From an uncultured Flavobacteriales bacterium (GTDB taxonomy: Bacteria; Bacteroidota; Bacteroidia; Flavobacteriales; Crocinitomicaceae): a stretch of DNA of 64,000 nt. Location: contig CAMLFH010000025.1 in NCBI GenBank assembly GCA_946479285.1, positions 1 through 64,000 of the forward strand, given 5' to 3'. The position numbers were made by a program, and so were the translations under genes. Shown here in pieces: positions 11,012-19,759 of this stretch. The notes under the pieces are model-generated. The model was not told where the DNA came from and searched no databases. It saw only the letters and a list, made by a program, of their open reading frames with translations. Numbering within the stretch: the stretch's first letter is position 1; the number at the start of each line of letters is the position of its first letter.

Positions 11012-11545
11012 TTATTTAGCCGTTATCCAGGAAATAATTTCTTCCGACATGGGTTTTGTTCCCGGAGCAATTACCTGTACCAGTTTTCCCTCTTCGTTGA
11101 TCAGGTATTTCTGGAAATTCCATTTCACCGAATTGTCCGAATAACCATTCTGGCTCTTTTCAGTCAAAAATTTATAAAGCGGATGCATTTCCTTTCCTTT
11201 GACGTCAATTTTACTCATCATGGGGAAATTCACACCATAGTTCTTTTGACAAAATTCTTTGATTTCTGCATTTGAACCCGGTTCCTGCGACATGAAATCA
11301 TTCGACGGAAAACCAACGATTACAAAGTTTTGATCTTTGTATGTTTGGTATAGTTTTTCCAGTTCTTCGTATTGTGGTGTAAACCCGCATTTGGAAGCGG
11401 TATTTACGATCATTACCTTCTTTCCCTTTAAGGATGCCAGGTCGTATTCTTTCCCGTCAATATCGGTTACTTTGAAGTCGTAGATGGTTTGTGCAGTTGC
11501 GAGAGTGCTGATTAGCACGAATAAAGAAAAGATGATTGCTTTCAT
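11012..11545 (-). CDS. Glutathione peroxidase family protein, exported
   Basis: Reduces hydrogen or lipid peroxides using a thiol donor, probably thioredoxin-like in bacteria. From the Met at 11545 the protein has 177 residues with a signal peptide (MKAIIFSLFVLISTLATAQ), so it acts outside the cytosol. The frame extends further upstream but would bury the signal. The peroxidatic motif NTASKCGFTPQY uses Cys53, not selenocysteine. The VKWNFQKYLI segment supplies the conserved Trp and Asn. It is divergent from the OmpA-like gene, with 67 bp between the starts. Confidence 0.9.
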   Translation of the reverse strand: MKAIIFSLFVLISTLATAQTIYDFKVTDIDGKEYDLASLKGKKVMIVNTASKCGFTPQYEELEKLYQTYKDQNFVIVGFPSNDFMSQEPGSNAEIKEFCQKNYGVNFPMMSKIDVKGKEMHPLYKFLTEKSQNGYSDNSVKWNFQKYLINEEGKLVQVIAPGTKPMSEEIISWITAK

Positions 11546-11612
11546 ATCGAAAAATGTTTGGTTAAAAAGCCCAAAAAGGCAACTTTTTTCTAAAATTAAC
11601 GAATAAGTAGAC

Positions 11613-12452
11613 ATGAAGTACCAACTTTTCATTTTTTCGCTTTTTCTATCCGTATTTGTTGAGGCTCAGGTAACAGGAGTTTGGAAAGGGGTATTGATCC
11701 GTGACGGACAAAAGCTGGAGCAGGCATCAATTATTTATTTTGATTTCGGCAAGGAACCGATCACACGGGAGGAGGTTTCAGGAAAGGACGGTTTTGTAGT
11801 ACGTGCACTGAAAGTAGATACAAAGAACGGGCTGATCAAGGGAAAGCAATCAACGATCGTAAAGAAGAAGGATGTTTACGGAAATCGTTGGTGTATGCTT
11901 GATTTTGAAATGGCTTACATCGATTCTACCGGATATTTGCAGGGAAAGTTCTTTAGTCTTGAATGCAAGGGTATCAGCGGGAAAATTGTCTGCTTCAAAG
12001 TGGCTGAAACGGTTGCAAAGGAACAAACGTCTGTGGAATTACAATCCTGGAGGCCGATTTTTATTGATGATATTAAGAATGGCAGAAAGTCCAGGGAAAT
12101 CCGTGATTCAGAGCGGAAGAACTTTCAATTCGAACCAATCTATTTTGATTACGACATGGCGGTGATTCGTCCGGAGTATGAAGCGTTCTTAAAGCGAATC
12201 GTTTACGTGATCAACAGTCATACGGACCTGCGGGTTCGCGTTACCGGAAACACGGATGCTGACGGATCGGATGAATACAACGTAGCTCTTTCCGAGCGGA
12301 GGGCACAGGCAATTATTGACTTCTTCGTAAAAGCAGGCTTGAGAAGAGACCGCATTGTGATCGACTTTAAGGGGGAAAAGAACCCCGTCAGCGATAATAA
12401 GTCGGCGGAAGGGAAGCAGTTGAACCGAAGAGTTGACTTCGAGTTTATTTAA
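11613..12452 (+). CDS. OmpA-family exported protein
   Basis: A 279-residue protein with a signal peptide (to about residue 18), an N-terminal strand-rich domain and a C-terminal OmpA/peptidoglycan-binding domain (about 170-279). The latter shows IYFDYDMAVI, the VTGNTDADG loop, LSERRAQA and NRRVDFEF, all typical of the domain. It probably anchors to peptidoglycan in the periplasm. The N-terminal domain looks like the short jelly-roll-like modules common in Bacteroidota exported proteins (inference). Single gene. Confidence 0.85.
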   Translation: MKYQLFIFSLFLSVFVEAQVTGVWKGVLIRDGQKLEQASIIYFDFGKEPITREEVSGKDGFVVRALKVDTKNGLIKGKQSTIVKKKDVYGNRWCMLDFEMAYIDSTGYLQGKFFSLECKGISGKIVCFKVAETVAKEQTSVELQSWRPIFIDDIKNGRKSREIRDSERKNFQFEPIYFDYDMAVIRPEYEAFLKRIVYVINSHTDLRVRVTGNTDADGSDEYNVALSERRAQAIIDFFVKAGLRRDRIVIDFKGEKNPVSDNKSAEGKQLNRRVDFEFI

Positions 12453-12478
12453 GCCTGAGAAGCAACACTATTAATCTA

Positions 12479-13114
12479 CTAAATCAGATGTTTGTCGGCT
12501 ACATTGTCCGGAGCCGCATGACGGATCAAAGCATTGATCTTTGGCTGAATAAACCAGATTCCCACCGGAAAGATCCAGATCAGGAAGAAATATCCTACAA
12601 ACGTAGAAAAGCGCGCGTTTCTTTGCAATTCCGCACTGCGGATAATCTTTGCAGAAAAATACATGGTGTGGATCATGCAGAAAATACTGAAGAAGTGAAG
12701 GACGAAAACAAGAATTCCCAAAGCCGCAACCAGGAACAGATTTTCTTCATTTTGCTGGTCAAATGTATCGATGATAAAGATGATGTAGAAAGGTAGGATG
12801 CAAAAATAAAGAAACGGAATCACGAAGAAGAACTTGATTCTTCCTAAAGGAAGGGGAATGTGTTTTGGAACCAATTTACTGAGTTTGGTAAAAATACTCC
12901 AGGACCAGGCAAATTGAATAAATCCGCAAAGAATAAAGATGACTGGTATGCAGTAAACAAGCCAGATTTGATCTCCCTCTCTGTCCGTATTATATTCCAC
13001 TGCTGAAATAGTAATGGTTGCAATAATCCCAAAAATGATCATGGTCACAAACGGAATAACCAGTTGTGGAACAAATAACTGCCAGTGTTTTGCGCGAAGA
13101 AAGATTGAGTTCAT
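12479..13114 (-). CDS. Hypothetical inner-membrane protein, about five helices
   Basis: From the Met at 13114 the product has 211 residues. About five hydrophobic spans are visible (roughly residues 13-38, 52-74, 93-115, 126-152 and 178-198). No known motif was recognised. It converges with the OmpA-like gene, 26 bp between the stops, and no terminator separates them. The earlier in-frame Met at 13174 adds a stretch without a sensible signal, so 13114 is preferred. Confidence 0.6.
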   Translation of the reverse strand: MNSIFLRAKHWQLFVPQLVIPFVTMIIFGIIATITISAVEYNTDREGDQIWLVYCIPVIFILCGFIQFAWSWSIFTKLSKLVPKHIPLPLGRIKFFFVIPFLYFCILPFYIIFIIDTFDQQNEENLFLVAALGILVFVLHFFSIFCMIHTMYFSAKIIRSAELQRNARFSTFVGYFFLIWIFPVGIWFIQPKINALIRHAAPDNVADKHLI

Positions 13115-13283
13115 GGGATGTGTCTTTATCTTGTGAAGATAGTGAAAAAGGAAGGTGATCTGCGCCTTCGGCACAGCTTTTTCTTTTTACCACGAATGCG
13201 CAAATAAAAAGTGAGCCTACCGGTCTCACTTGTCTTATTGGTAATTAACCACAAATCTTATACAGTAGAAGAAGGCGATCGGT

Positions 13284-13320
13284 GCGCCTATGCTGAAGCT
13301 TCAGCGTAAGTATTAGGCGC
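13284..13320. repeat. Dispersed palindromic intergenic repeat (copy 1)
   Basis: GCGCCTA (13284-13290) and TAGGCGC (13314-13320) bracket a perfect 14-bp palindrome GCTGAAGCTTCAGC (13292-13305). The 14-mer CCTATGCTGAAGCT (13287-13300) recurs in inverse orientation at 19717-19730. The stretch 13,115-13,453 has no gene: it holds this repeat, a second palindrome and a terminator. Confidence 0.65.
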
Positions 13321-13352
13321 CTTTCAAATTTGTGTATTTGTGGTAAAAATAA

Positions 13353-13380
13353 GTAGGGACGCGATGCATCGCGTCCCTAC
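13353..13380. repeat. Perfect 28-bp palindrome
   Basis: The half-site GTAGGGACGCGATG is followed exactly by its reverse complement, giving a 28-bp palindrome with no loop. It lies in a gene-free stretch and is much richer in G+C than its surroundings, like repetitive extragenic palindromes. No T run follows, so it is not a standard terminator. Confidence 0.75.
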
Positions 13381-13400
13381 CAGAATTATTATCAAATAAA

Positions 13401-13432
13401 AAACCCCGACGATCGCAAGCGATGTCGGGGTC
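13401..13432 (-). terminator. Terminator of the TPR lipoprotein gene
   Basis: CCCCGAC (13404-13410) pairs with GTCGGGG (13424-13430), with an inner ATCGC/GCGAT stem. On the minus strand it follows the stop at 13454 and ends in a T run. Confidence 0.85.
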
Positions 13433-13453
13433 CTATATTTAAGAAGTTATCTC

Positions 13454-15160
13454 TTACTTAATGAAAGACATAGAAGCGTCTTCAGCATACTTCAAGAACT
13501 CACGGTCTTTAGCAGCTTTTGCTTTCCATGCAGCATCTTTACCGATAGCATTTTTCAAGTTGCTAACAAGATCAGTCAATTTGCTTTGACGAGCAGCAGC
13601 AATTGCTTTCAGGTAATAACCCTGACCTGAATCTTTGTCGTTTGAATCATCGATAGTTTTGATTGCAGCAGCAGCATCACCATTCAACAATTGAGCTAAA
13701 GCTTTGTTGAAAGAAGCTGTTCCACCGAATCCGCTAACTGCGTCAGCATATTTTCCGTTTTGGATAGCGATGATAGCTTTGTTGTAATTTACTTCATCAC
13801 CAGCTCCACCAGCTTGTCCGAACAAGTCAGCAGCTTTTTTACGATCTCCGCCTACTCCTGCAACAGCACCTAAGTTGTTTTTAGAGATAGCATTGTCTTT
13901 CAAACCGTTTGCTTTTTCGAATTGAGATTTAGCTTCAGCAACTTTCCCCTGGTTGTACAATACAACACCAACGTTGTTAGCTGCACGGTAATCAGACGGG
14001 TCTTTTTTCTCAGCCTCACGGTACAAACGACCTTTCTCATTCAAATCGTCTGTTAAAGTAGCTGTGAATAACAACTCCTCTAAAGTCAATTTTTGTGGAT
14101 CTGAAACAGATAAAGCTTTCAACTCATCATCAGAATATCCTGTTAGATCGTAAACAACGCTTACTTCAGCACGACGTAATAATGGGAAGATGTTTTTATC
14201 CAATTCTGTAAATGATTTACCTAAGTTTCTCATTTCAGTCTCACGCTGATTTGGATCAGCGTACATTTGAAGTACACGTAAGATCAAATCTTTATCTTCT
14301 TGCTTGATTTTCGTGTTTTTAGCCAACTGTACTTTGAAACCGTCGAAATCCTCACCACGTCCAGCCAGGTTGTAAATCTCACCTGATGCTTTTTCGTTTT
14401 TAGATTTTTTCGCTACTTCAATAGTTGCAGCTTTACCTGAATTTGCACGGTCAGTTGACAAGTTGTCGTTGAACGCTACTTCTCCCTCAGGAGATGCAAA
14501 ACCTGTAATGTTAATTGACTTGATTGCGATTTTCGGGTTAGATTGAGCAGCTGTCAACCAAGTTCCCAAATTCACGATATCTGTGTCCTTGTATTCTGTC
14601 TTACGAACATCGTGTTTCCCTTTCAAGTAATTATACTGAGAAACAGCTGATTTCTCATTTACACGCTTGAACTCGTCTTTTGCGTAAATACACTTGAAAT
14701 CTTTATTAACCAAGTACGGAGTGATGATAGTTCCTTTTGCGATTTCTTTATCCTCAAATTTCCCTACTTTCTCTTTTCCGCCCTTGAATACTTTACCAGT
14801 GATCATTAATTCAGTGTATTCAAACTCAGGTTTGTATGGAATAACATCTGTGTATGTTAATGTTCCACCTGGCTTGTACTGGATTACTGTACCATTCGCC
14901 GTTGCTTTCTCTCCCTGAACCGTTACCGTTTTTAACGGTGTTCCGGCTAACTTTGGAGTTAGTTCAGCGTATGCCTTTTTCTTAATCCCTTTCTCCGGGA
15001 ATTTCACGTCAATTTTTACGCGTACACTGTCAGCGTGCATCTCAAGAGGGCTTGGAGTTACTGTGTAATCCAGATCCTTTAAAAGATCACAACTTGAAAC
15101 AAGCGAACCAGTTACAGCGATAAAAGCTAATCCTTTGATACTTTGCTTTCTCATATTCAA
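13454..15160 (-). CDS. Large lipoprotein with OmpA-like segment and TPR repeats
   Basis: A 568-residue lipoprotein: the signal ends in VSSC (Cys24). Residues about 30-160 form a strand-rich domain. Around 208-250, ITGFASPEG plus LSTDRANSGKAA resembles an OmpA-type peptidoglycan-binding core. From about 375 on there are helical tetratricopeptide-like repeats (YRAANNVGVVLYNQGKVAEA and following units). Codon use is very uniform and alanine/lysine-rich, as in highly expressed genes. This suggests an abundant cell-envelope scaffold between outer membrane and cell wall (inference). It has its own terminator. Its exact role is unknown. Confidence 0.75.
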   Translation of the reverse strand: MNMRKQSIKGLAFIAVTGSLVSSCDLLKDLDYTVTPSPLEMHADSVRVKIDVKFPEKGIKKKAYAELTPKLAGTPLKTVTVQGEKATANGTVIQYKPGGTLTYTDVIPYKPEFEYTELMITGKVFKGGKEKVGKFEDKEIAKGTIITPYLVNKDFKCIYAKDEFKRVNEKSAVSQYNYLKGKHDVRKTEYKDTDIVNLGTWLTAAQSNPKIAIKSINITGFASPEGEVAFNDNLSTDRANSGKAATIEVAKKSKNEKASGEIYNLAGRGEDFDGFKVQLAKNTKIKQEDKDLILRVLQMYADPNQRETEMRNLGKSFTELDKNIFPLLRRAEVSVVYDLTGYSDDELKALSVSDPQKLTLEELLFTATLTDDLNEKGRLYREAEKKDPSDYRAANNVGVVLYNQGKVAEAKSQFEKANGLKDNAISKNNLGAVAGVGGDRKKAADLFGQAGGAGDEVNYNKAIIAIQNGKYADAVSGFGGTASFNKALAQLLNGDAAAAIKTIDDSNDKDSGQGYYLKAIAAARQSKLTDLVSNLKNAIGKDAAWKAKAAKDREFLKYAEDASMSFIK

Positions 15161-15236
15161 TTGTTAGTTACTACCTTAATAAAATTCCTTGCAATAATAA
15201 ACATAATTTTTTAACCTATGAAAGATTAATCTGTAT

Positions 15237-15773
15237 TTATTCATTGACAAGTGGTGCATTATGTACGACGAATGGAAAATCCGCGTTTTTGAATTTGTTT
15301 TTTAGTTGCTCGAAATTTGCCCCGAGCGAATGAAAGTAAAACGAACCACATAGTTCTTCCATCGGTGTTATTACAAACTGTCTTTCAGTAATATACGAAT
15401 GTGGAATTGTTAACTCTGGCAGTTGAATTTGTTGATCTTTGAACAATAGAATATCCAGGTCGATAATTCGGGATTCGTATCCTTGCGTTAAGGTCTTTTT
15501 TCGGCCCATTTTTTTTTCCACAAATTGCAGGGCTTTTAAACAATATGTCGAATTTTTAGAGCTAACGCATTCAAAAACAGTGTTTAAGAATAAGTCGTCA
15601 GATTCGAAGCCCCATGCTTTTGTTTCGTAAAGTGACGCAGTTCGGCGAACATCGATGCCAATTAAAGTTAATTCTGCAATTGCCTGCCGGATATTAGCCA
15701 TTCGGTCGCCCAAATTGGTACCAACTCCTATATAGATCAGCTCACTGAAATTGCTTTTTTCCGGACTTACCAT
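15237..15773 (-). CDS. folK: 2-amino-4-hydroxy-6-hydroxymethyldihydropteridine pyrophosphokinase
   Basis: Transfers pyrophosphate from ATP to 6-hydroxymethyl-dihydropterin, the step before dihydropteroate synthase in folate synthesis. The 178-residue protein shows the family hallmarks: YIGVGTNLGDR near the start, the SLYETKAWG motif, a central QFVEKKMGRKK segment, and RIIDLDILLF followed by IPHSYITERQFV with the Mg/ATP-binding Asp and His. Length is normal. It is divergent from sppA with about 100 bp between the starts. No other folate gene is nearby. Confidence 0.95.
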   Translation of the reverse strand: MVSPEKSNFSELIYIGVGTNLGDRMANIRQAIAELTLIGIDVRRTASLYETKAWGFESDDLFLNTVFECVSSKNSTYCLKALQFVEKKMGRKKTLTQGYESRIIDLDILLFKDQQIQLPELTIPHSYITERQFVITPMEELCGSFYFHSLGANFEQLKNKFKNADFPFVVHNAPLVNE

Positions 15774-15874
15774 TCAAATAACTTTTGATCCTTTTGATGA
15801 AGTAAAGATAACTTACATCATTAAAGGTAGAATGACTTTTTTTTTGGGCGTATATTTGTTTCAAAGTTATATCT

Positions 15875-17659
15875 ATGTCAACGTCTACAGTTAAAGTTTC
15901 TTTTTGGCGCATTTTTTGGCCATCATTACTGGCTTCTATGATCTTATCCGTTTTCGGATGGATCTTTTGGTTAATTATTTTCGGATCTCTTTTTGGCGAA
16001 GAGCCAGAAACAAAAGATTCCAGTGTTTTGCACATGACCCTAAGCGGATCAATCGGCGAAAGAAGTTCTTCGAGCTTAAATCCTTCCAGTTTTACAATGG
16101 ATAAAACAACCGGATTAGCGGATATTTTGACTGGTTTGGAAAAAGCGAAGGAGGACAAACACGTAAAAGGAATTTATTTGGAATTGGGAAATGTTCAGTG
16201 CGGTTATGCAACTGCAATGGAAATTCGTAATGCATTGAAGGATTTTAAGAAGTCCGGAAAATTCATTGTCGCTTATCTGAACGGAGAAGTCATCACTCAA
16301 AAACAGTATTACATTAGTTCTGTTTCCAATGAAGTATATGGTTTTTCTACTTCCGCAATGGAATTTATGGGGTTGGGCGGAGAATTAATGTTCTTTAAAA
16401 ATACCTTTGATAAATTAGGAATCGAAATGCAGGTGATTCGCGGTTCGAACAACGATTTTAAAAGTGCGGTTGAGCCATACTTCAGAACAGATATGAGTGA
16501 TTCAAGTCGCTTGCAGACACAGCGTTATATGAGTTCAATCTGGCATGATGTGCGTTCTCAGATTGCTGCCGACCGCAAAGTGACAATTGAGCAATTGAAT
16601 GATATTGCTGAAAATGCAAAGATTCAGCGTGTGGATGATGCGGTACGTTTAAAGTTGATCGACGGAGCAAAATACCGCGATGAAGTAGAAGCAATCATCC
16701 TGAAAAAATCCGAATTGAAAGATTTGAAGGATATCATGACCTTTGAAGAATACGCCGGAAAAGCATTTAAGAACAAGCAATTGGCTTTCGATAACGGAGG
16801 TTCCGACGCAAACGTAGCGGTAATTGTTGCTGAAGGTGGAATTACCGTAAATGGGGATGAAATGACTTCCGAAAAGGTTTGTAAGTATTTCAGAGAAGTT
16901 CGAAACGATGATAAGATCAAAGTAGTTGTTTTCAGAGTGAACAGTCCGGGAGGAAGTGCCCTGGCATCTGAAGAGATCTGGAGAGAAGTTTCCCTGACTA
17001 CGAAGAAAAAGAAAGTAATTGTCTCAATGGGGGATGTTGCGGCATCGGGCGGATATTATATTTCAACTCCTGCATCAACGATCTTCGCTGAGCCAACAAC
17101 CATTACAGGTTCTATCGGTGTTTTTGGAGTAATTCCCTATACAGGAGGTTTTTTTGAAAATAAATTAGGCCTGACATTCGATCGTGTACAAACGAATAAG
17201 CACAGCGTATTGTCTACAAACCGAAAACTGACTCCTGAAGAATTGAACTTGATCCAAAACGAAGTGGACCAGATTTACACGCAGTTCAAAAAACGCGTTG
17301 CAGACGGAAGAGGTTTAACAGCTGCTCAGGTTCAAAGAATTGCACGCGGCAGAGTTTGGACAGGTACAGATGCTTTGAAAATTGGTTTGGTAGACAAATT
17401 AGGCGGAGTAAATGATGCATTGGCTTTTGCAATCAAAGAAGCGAAAATCAAAGATGCAAAAATTCAATACTACCCGAAAGTGAAAGTAGAGCCGTTTGAA
17501 GAGATCCTGGAACAATTGTCTGCAGAGGACCGTGAATCGGTGAAAATCAAACAAAACGCTGTTCCGAAAGTGATTGATGATCTGACAAAACGATTGATGA
17601 AATTAGAATCCTATTCAGGAATTCAAATGAGAATGCCCTTTGAGATTGATCTGCACTAA
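15875..17659 (+). CDS. sppA: Signal peptide peptidase SppA, 67-kDa type
   Basis: Membrane-anchored serine protease that degrades cleaved signal peptides on the outer face of the inner membrane. The 594-residue double-domain form is seen. An N-terminal transmembrane helix (about residues 12-40) is followed by a first ClpP-like domain holding the catalytic lysine in NNDFKSAVEPYF (Lys196). A second domain holds the nucleophile in DVAASGGYY (Ser391). ITGSIGVFG and GRVWTG are further conserved landmarks. Both catalytic residues are present. It starts near folK in the opposite direction and is followed by murB. Confidence 0.95.
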   Translation: MSTSTVKVSFWRIFWPSLLASMILSVFGWIFWLIIFGSLFGEEPETKDSSVLHMTLSGSIGERSSSSLNPSSFTMDKTTGLADILTGLEKAKEDKHVKGIYLELGNVQCGYATAMEIRNALKDFKKSGKFIVAYLNGEVITQKQYYISSVSNEVYGFSTSAMEFMGLGGELMFFKNTFDKLGIEMQVIRGSNNDFKSAVEPYFRTDMSDSSRLQTQRYMSSIWHDVRSQIAADRKVTIEQLNDIAENAKIQRVDDAVRLKLIDGAKYRDEVEAIILKKSELKDLKDIMTFEEYAGKAFKNKQLAFDNGGSDANVAVIVAEGGITVNGDEMTSEKVCKYFREVRNDDKIKVVVFRVNSPGGSALASEEIWREVSLTTKKKKVIVSMGDVAASGGYYISTPASTIFAEPTTITGSIGVFGVIPYTGGFFENKLGLTFDRVQTNKHSVLSTNRKLTPEELNLIQNEVDQIYTQFKKRVADGRGLTAAQVQRIARGRVWTGTDALKIGLVDKLGGVNDALAFAIKEAKIKDAKIQYYPKVKVEPFEEILEQLSAEDRESVKIKQNAVPKVIDDLTKRLMKLESYSGIQMRMPFEIDLH

Positions 17660-17746
17660 GTGCAATTGAAAATGTTATAATTGAAAATTGAAAAGGGGGG
17701 TAAGAGTAATCGAGCTCCCTTTCTTTTTGCATTTTGCATTCATCAT

Positions 17747-17779
17747 TTTGAATTAAAACGCATTTATGCGTTAATTTTG
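17747..17779 (+). promoter_or_regulatory. murB promoter (-33/-7 Bacteroidota type)
   Basis: TTTG at 17747-17750 and TAATTTTG at 17772-17779 are 21 bp apart and fit the Bacteroidota consensus TTTG-N19-21-TAnnTTTG. The murB ATG follows only 4 bp after the -7 box, so the transcript should have almost no leader. Confidence 0.7.
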
Positions 17780-17783
17780 CACC

Positions 17784-18794
17784 ATGATCGAACACAATAT
17801 CTCTTTACAGCCTTACAATACCTTTGGAATTGATGTCAAAGCCAAATCATTCGGGCGTTTTGAATCGTTGGATGAATTAAAGTCTTTGCTTCAAAACCGG
17901 GACCAGGAAACTCCTATCTTTATTTTGGGTGGCGGGAGTAATATTTTGCTTACGAAGGATTTACCCTTTTTTGTTCTGAAGAACGAAATCTCCGGAATTG
18001 AGATCATTGATGAAACAGAAACGGCTGTTGTTGTGAAAGTTGGTTCAGGAGTAGAATGGCATTCTTTTGTGCGGTTTACCGTGGAACAGGGTTGGGGAGG
18101 AATTGAGAATATGAGTTTGATTCCCGGAAGTGTTGGGGCAAGCCCGATGCAGAATATCGGGGCTTACGGCGCAGAGATAAAAGATTCATTTGTTTCCCTG
18201 GAAGCTCTGCATATCGATTCCCTGGAGCTGCACATTTTCAATAGAGAGCAATGTCAGTTTGGTTACCGCGAAAGCGTTTTTAAAAGAGCATTGAAAGATC
18301 AATACGTGATCGTTTCAGTATCTTATCAGTTATCAAAAAACCCGATCATAAATACTACTTACGGAGCCATTCAGTCTGAAATAGAAGTAATGGATGTGAA
18401 TGAAATCACGGTTGATACAGTGAGTCAGGCGGTGATGAACATCCGAAGAAGTAAACTTCCCGATCCGAAAGTATTGGGCAATGCCGGAAGTTTCTTTAAA
18501 AATCCGGTTGTTCCAAAAGCCGTTTTCGAAAAAATGGCAATCAATTATCCGGATGCGCCACATTATCCGCAGGAGAACGGAGACGAGAAACTGGCTGCGG
18601 GCTGGCTCATTGAGAAAGCAGGGTGGAAGGGCAAGCGCATTGGTAATTGCGGTGTTCATGAAATGCAGGCTTTGGTTTTGGTGAATTACGGCGGTGCTAC
18701 GGGAAATGAAATCTTCGAACTTTCCGGTTTGATCATTGAAGATATTCGCTCCAAATTCGGCGTAACTCTTGAAAGAGAAGTCAATATTCTGTAG
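17784..18794 (+). CDS. murB: UDP-N-acetylenolpyruvoylglucosamine reductase
   Basis: NADPH- and FAD-dependent enzyme that reduces UDP-GlcNAc-enolpyruvate to UDP-MurNAc in peptidoglycan synthesis; cytosolic. The 336-residue protein has the FAD-binding LGGGSNILLT (about residues 51-60), the GIENMSLIPGSVGASPMQNIGAYGAE block, and the proton-donor serine in NAGSFFKNP (Ser236). The insert GYRESVFK marks the type I form, as in E. coli. It has its own promoter and begins soon after sppA. Confidence 0.96.
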   Translation: MIEHNISLQPYNTFGIDVKAKSFGRFESLDELKSLLQNRDQETPIFILGGGSNILLTKDLPFFVLKNEISGIEIIDETETAVVVKVGSGVEWHSFVRFTVEQGWGGIENMSLIPGSVGASPMQNIGAYGAEIKDSFVSLEALHIDSLELHIFNREQCQFGYRESVFKRALKDQYVIVSVSYQLSKNPIINTTYGAIQSEIEVMDVNEITVDTVSQAVMNIRRSKLPDPKVLGNAGSFFKNPVVPKAVFEKMAINYPDAPHYPQENGDEKLAAGWLIEKAGWKGKRIGNCGVHEMQALVLVNYGGATGNEIFELSGLIIEDIRSKFGVTLEREVNIL

Positions 18795-18978
18795 TAAATA
18801 CCTGCAATCAGTTCTTTTATTAAAAGTAAATCAGGTGTTCTCATTGACTGAAGTGATGATTTTTCAATCTGTTTGGTAGTTTTTAGCCTTTTATCGGTAA
18901 AATGAACAAATTGCATTTTTGACTGAATATTTATGCTTGCATAATGATTAAAACGGGCTTTATGATGAATTGCGTGTT

Positions 18979-19000
18979 TTGGCAATTATTTGGCAATTAT
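18979..19000. repeat. Two tandem copies of an 11-bp unit
   Basis: TTGGCAATTAT occurs twice head to tail with no spacer, which equals one DNA turn per unit. It sits in the gene-free stretch 18,795-19,136 upstream of a small exported protein. Otherwise nothing was recognised in that stretch. Confidence 0.5.
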
Positions 19001-19136
19001 CAGTAAATAGGAGGTTTGTTTCATTGAGTTGATATGTTAGAATTTCCACAGATTTGATTTCCGGATAAATAGTTTGTAGCTTTTAGATAGTTAATAATGA
19101 AAGCCGTTATTAAGATCATCTCAAAAACACACTGCT

Positions 19137-19556
19137 ATGAAAACTACATTTACCATTTTAGCTTCTCTTTGGATTAGCTTAGTAGGATTCTCTCAAACTA
19201 ACACCATTACCCTTGTACAGAAATTTTCAGATTGCGCCCCAGTTACCCAGCGTTTGATCAATGCAAATTTCTCCACGCAGCAGCGTCTTGATTTGGAAAA
19301 TGACGGGCGCAAGCTTGCTAAACTAAACTATGTGATGGCACAATCTTACCGCTTTGCCGATAATCAGATGGTTTTACGTTCACAAAGACAATTATTCGAT
19401 GCGAAATTCTATGAGTCTTATCGACAAAAAGATCGACGGGTAACAGTTTTTGATTCCGTAACAGGATTATATGTCGAATTATTCTCCTGGAATGAAATGG
19501 ACGTCCAACTCTCCCAAATTGACGTTCAATACGACGTTGCAGCAGCCGGAAAATAA
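19137..19556 (+). CDS. Small exported protein of unknown function
   Basis: A 139-residue product with a clear signal peptide (MKTTFTILASLWISLVGFSQ). The mature part is mainly helical and polar and I recognise no family. It stands alone between murB and a DEAD-box helicase gene, with a terminator just downstream, so it is probably transcribed as a single gene. Residues such as QSYRFADNQMVLRSQRQLFDAKFY suggest a helical bundle in the periplasm (weak inference). Confidence 0.6.
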   Translation: MKTTFTILASLWISLVGFSQTNTITLVQKFSDCAPVTQRLINANFSTQQRLDLENDGRKLAKLNYVMAQSYRFADNQMVLRSQRQLFDAKFYESYRQKDRRVTVFDSVTGLYVELFSWNEMDVQLSQIDVQYDVAAAGK

Positions 19557-19575
19557 TTCACACCCCCAAATGGAT

Positions 19576-19606
19576 AAGCCCTGACGATCATGTTGGGGCT
19601 TTTTTA
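19576..19606 (+). terminator. Terminator after the small exported protein
   Basis: GCCCTGAC pairs with GTTGGGGC across a 6-nt loop (19578-19599), using two G-T pairs, and is followed by a T run. Confidence 0.75.
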
Positions 19607-19688
19607 TTTTTTTAAGTTGCCTTTCCCGAAACTTTGGGACTCAGTCACCTTTTTGTTCTGAACGTAAATTGCTGAGGGTGGCTGAATG

Positions 19689-19745
19689 CTTACGCAGGAG
19701 CTTATGCTTACGCCGTAGCTTCAGCATAGGTGCACAGCATAGGCG
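19689..19745. repeat. Dispersed intergenic repeat (copy 2, inverse)
   Basis: Contains AGCTTCAGCATAGG (19717-19730), the exact reverse complement of part of the repeat near 13,290. Neighbouring GCTTACGC and CATAGGCGC pieces extend the match imperfectly over about 25 bp. It fills the space before the DEAD-box gene. Confidence 0.55.
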
Positions 19746-19759
19746 CAGCGGAGTCGAAG

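Noticed and set aside
11012..11545. Selenocysteine glutathione peroxidase
   Set aside because: The active residue codon is TGC (Cys53), not TGA.
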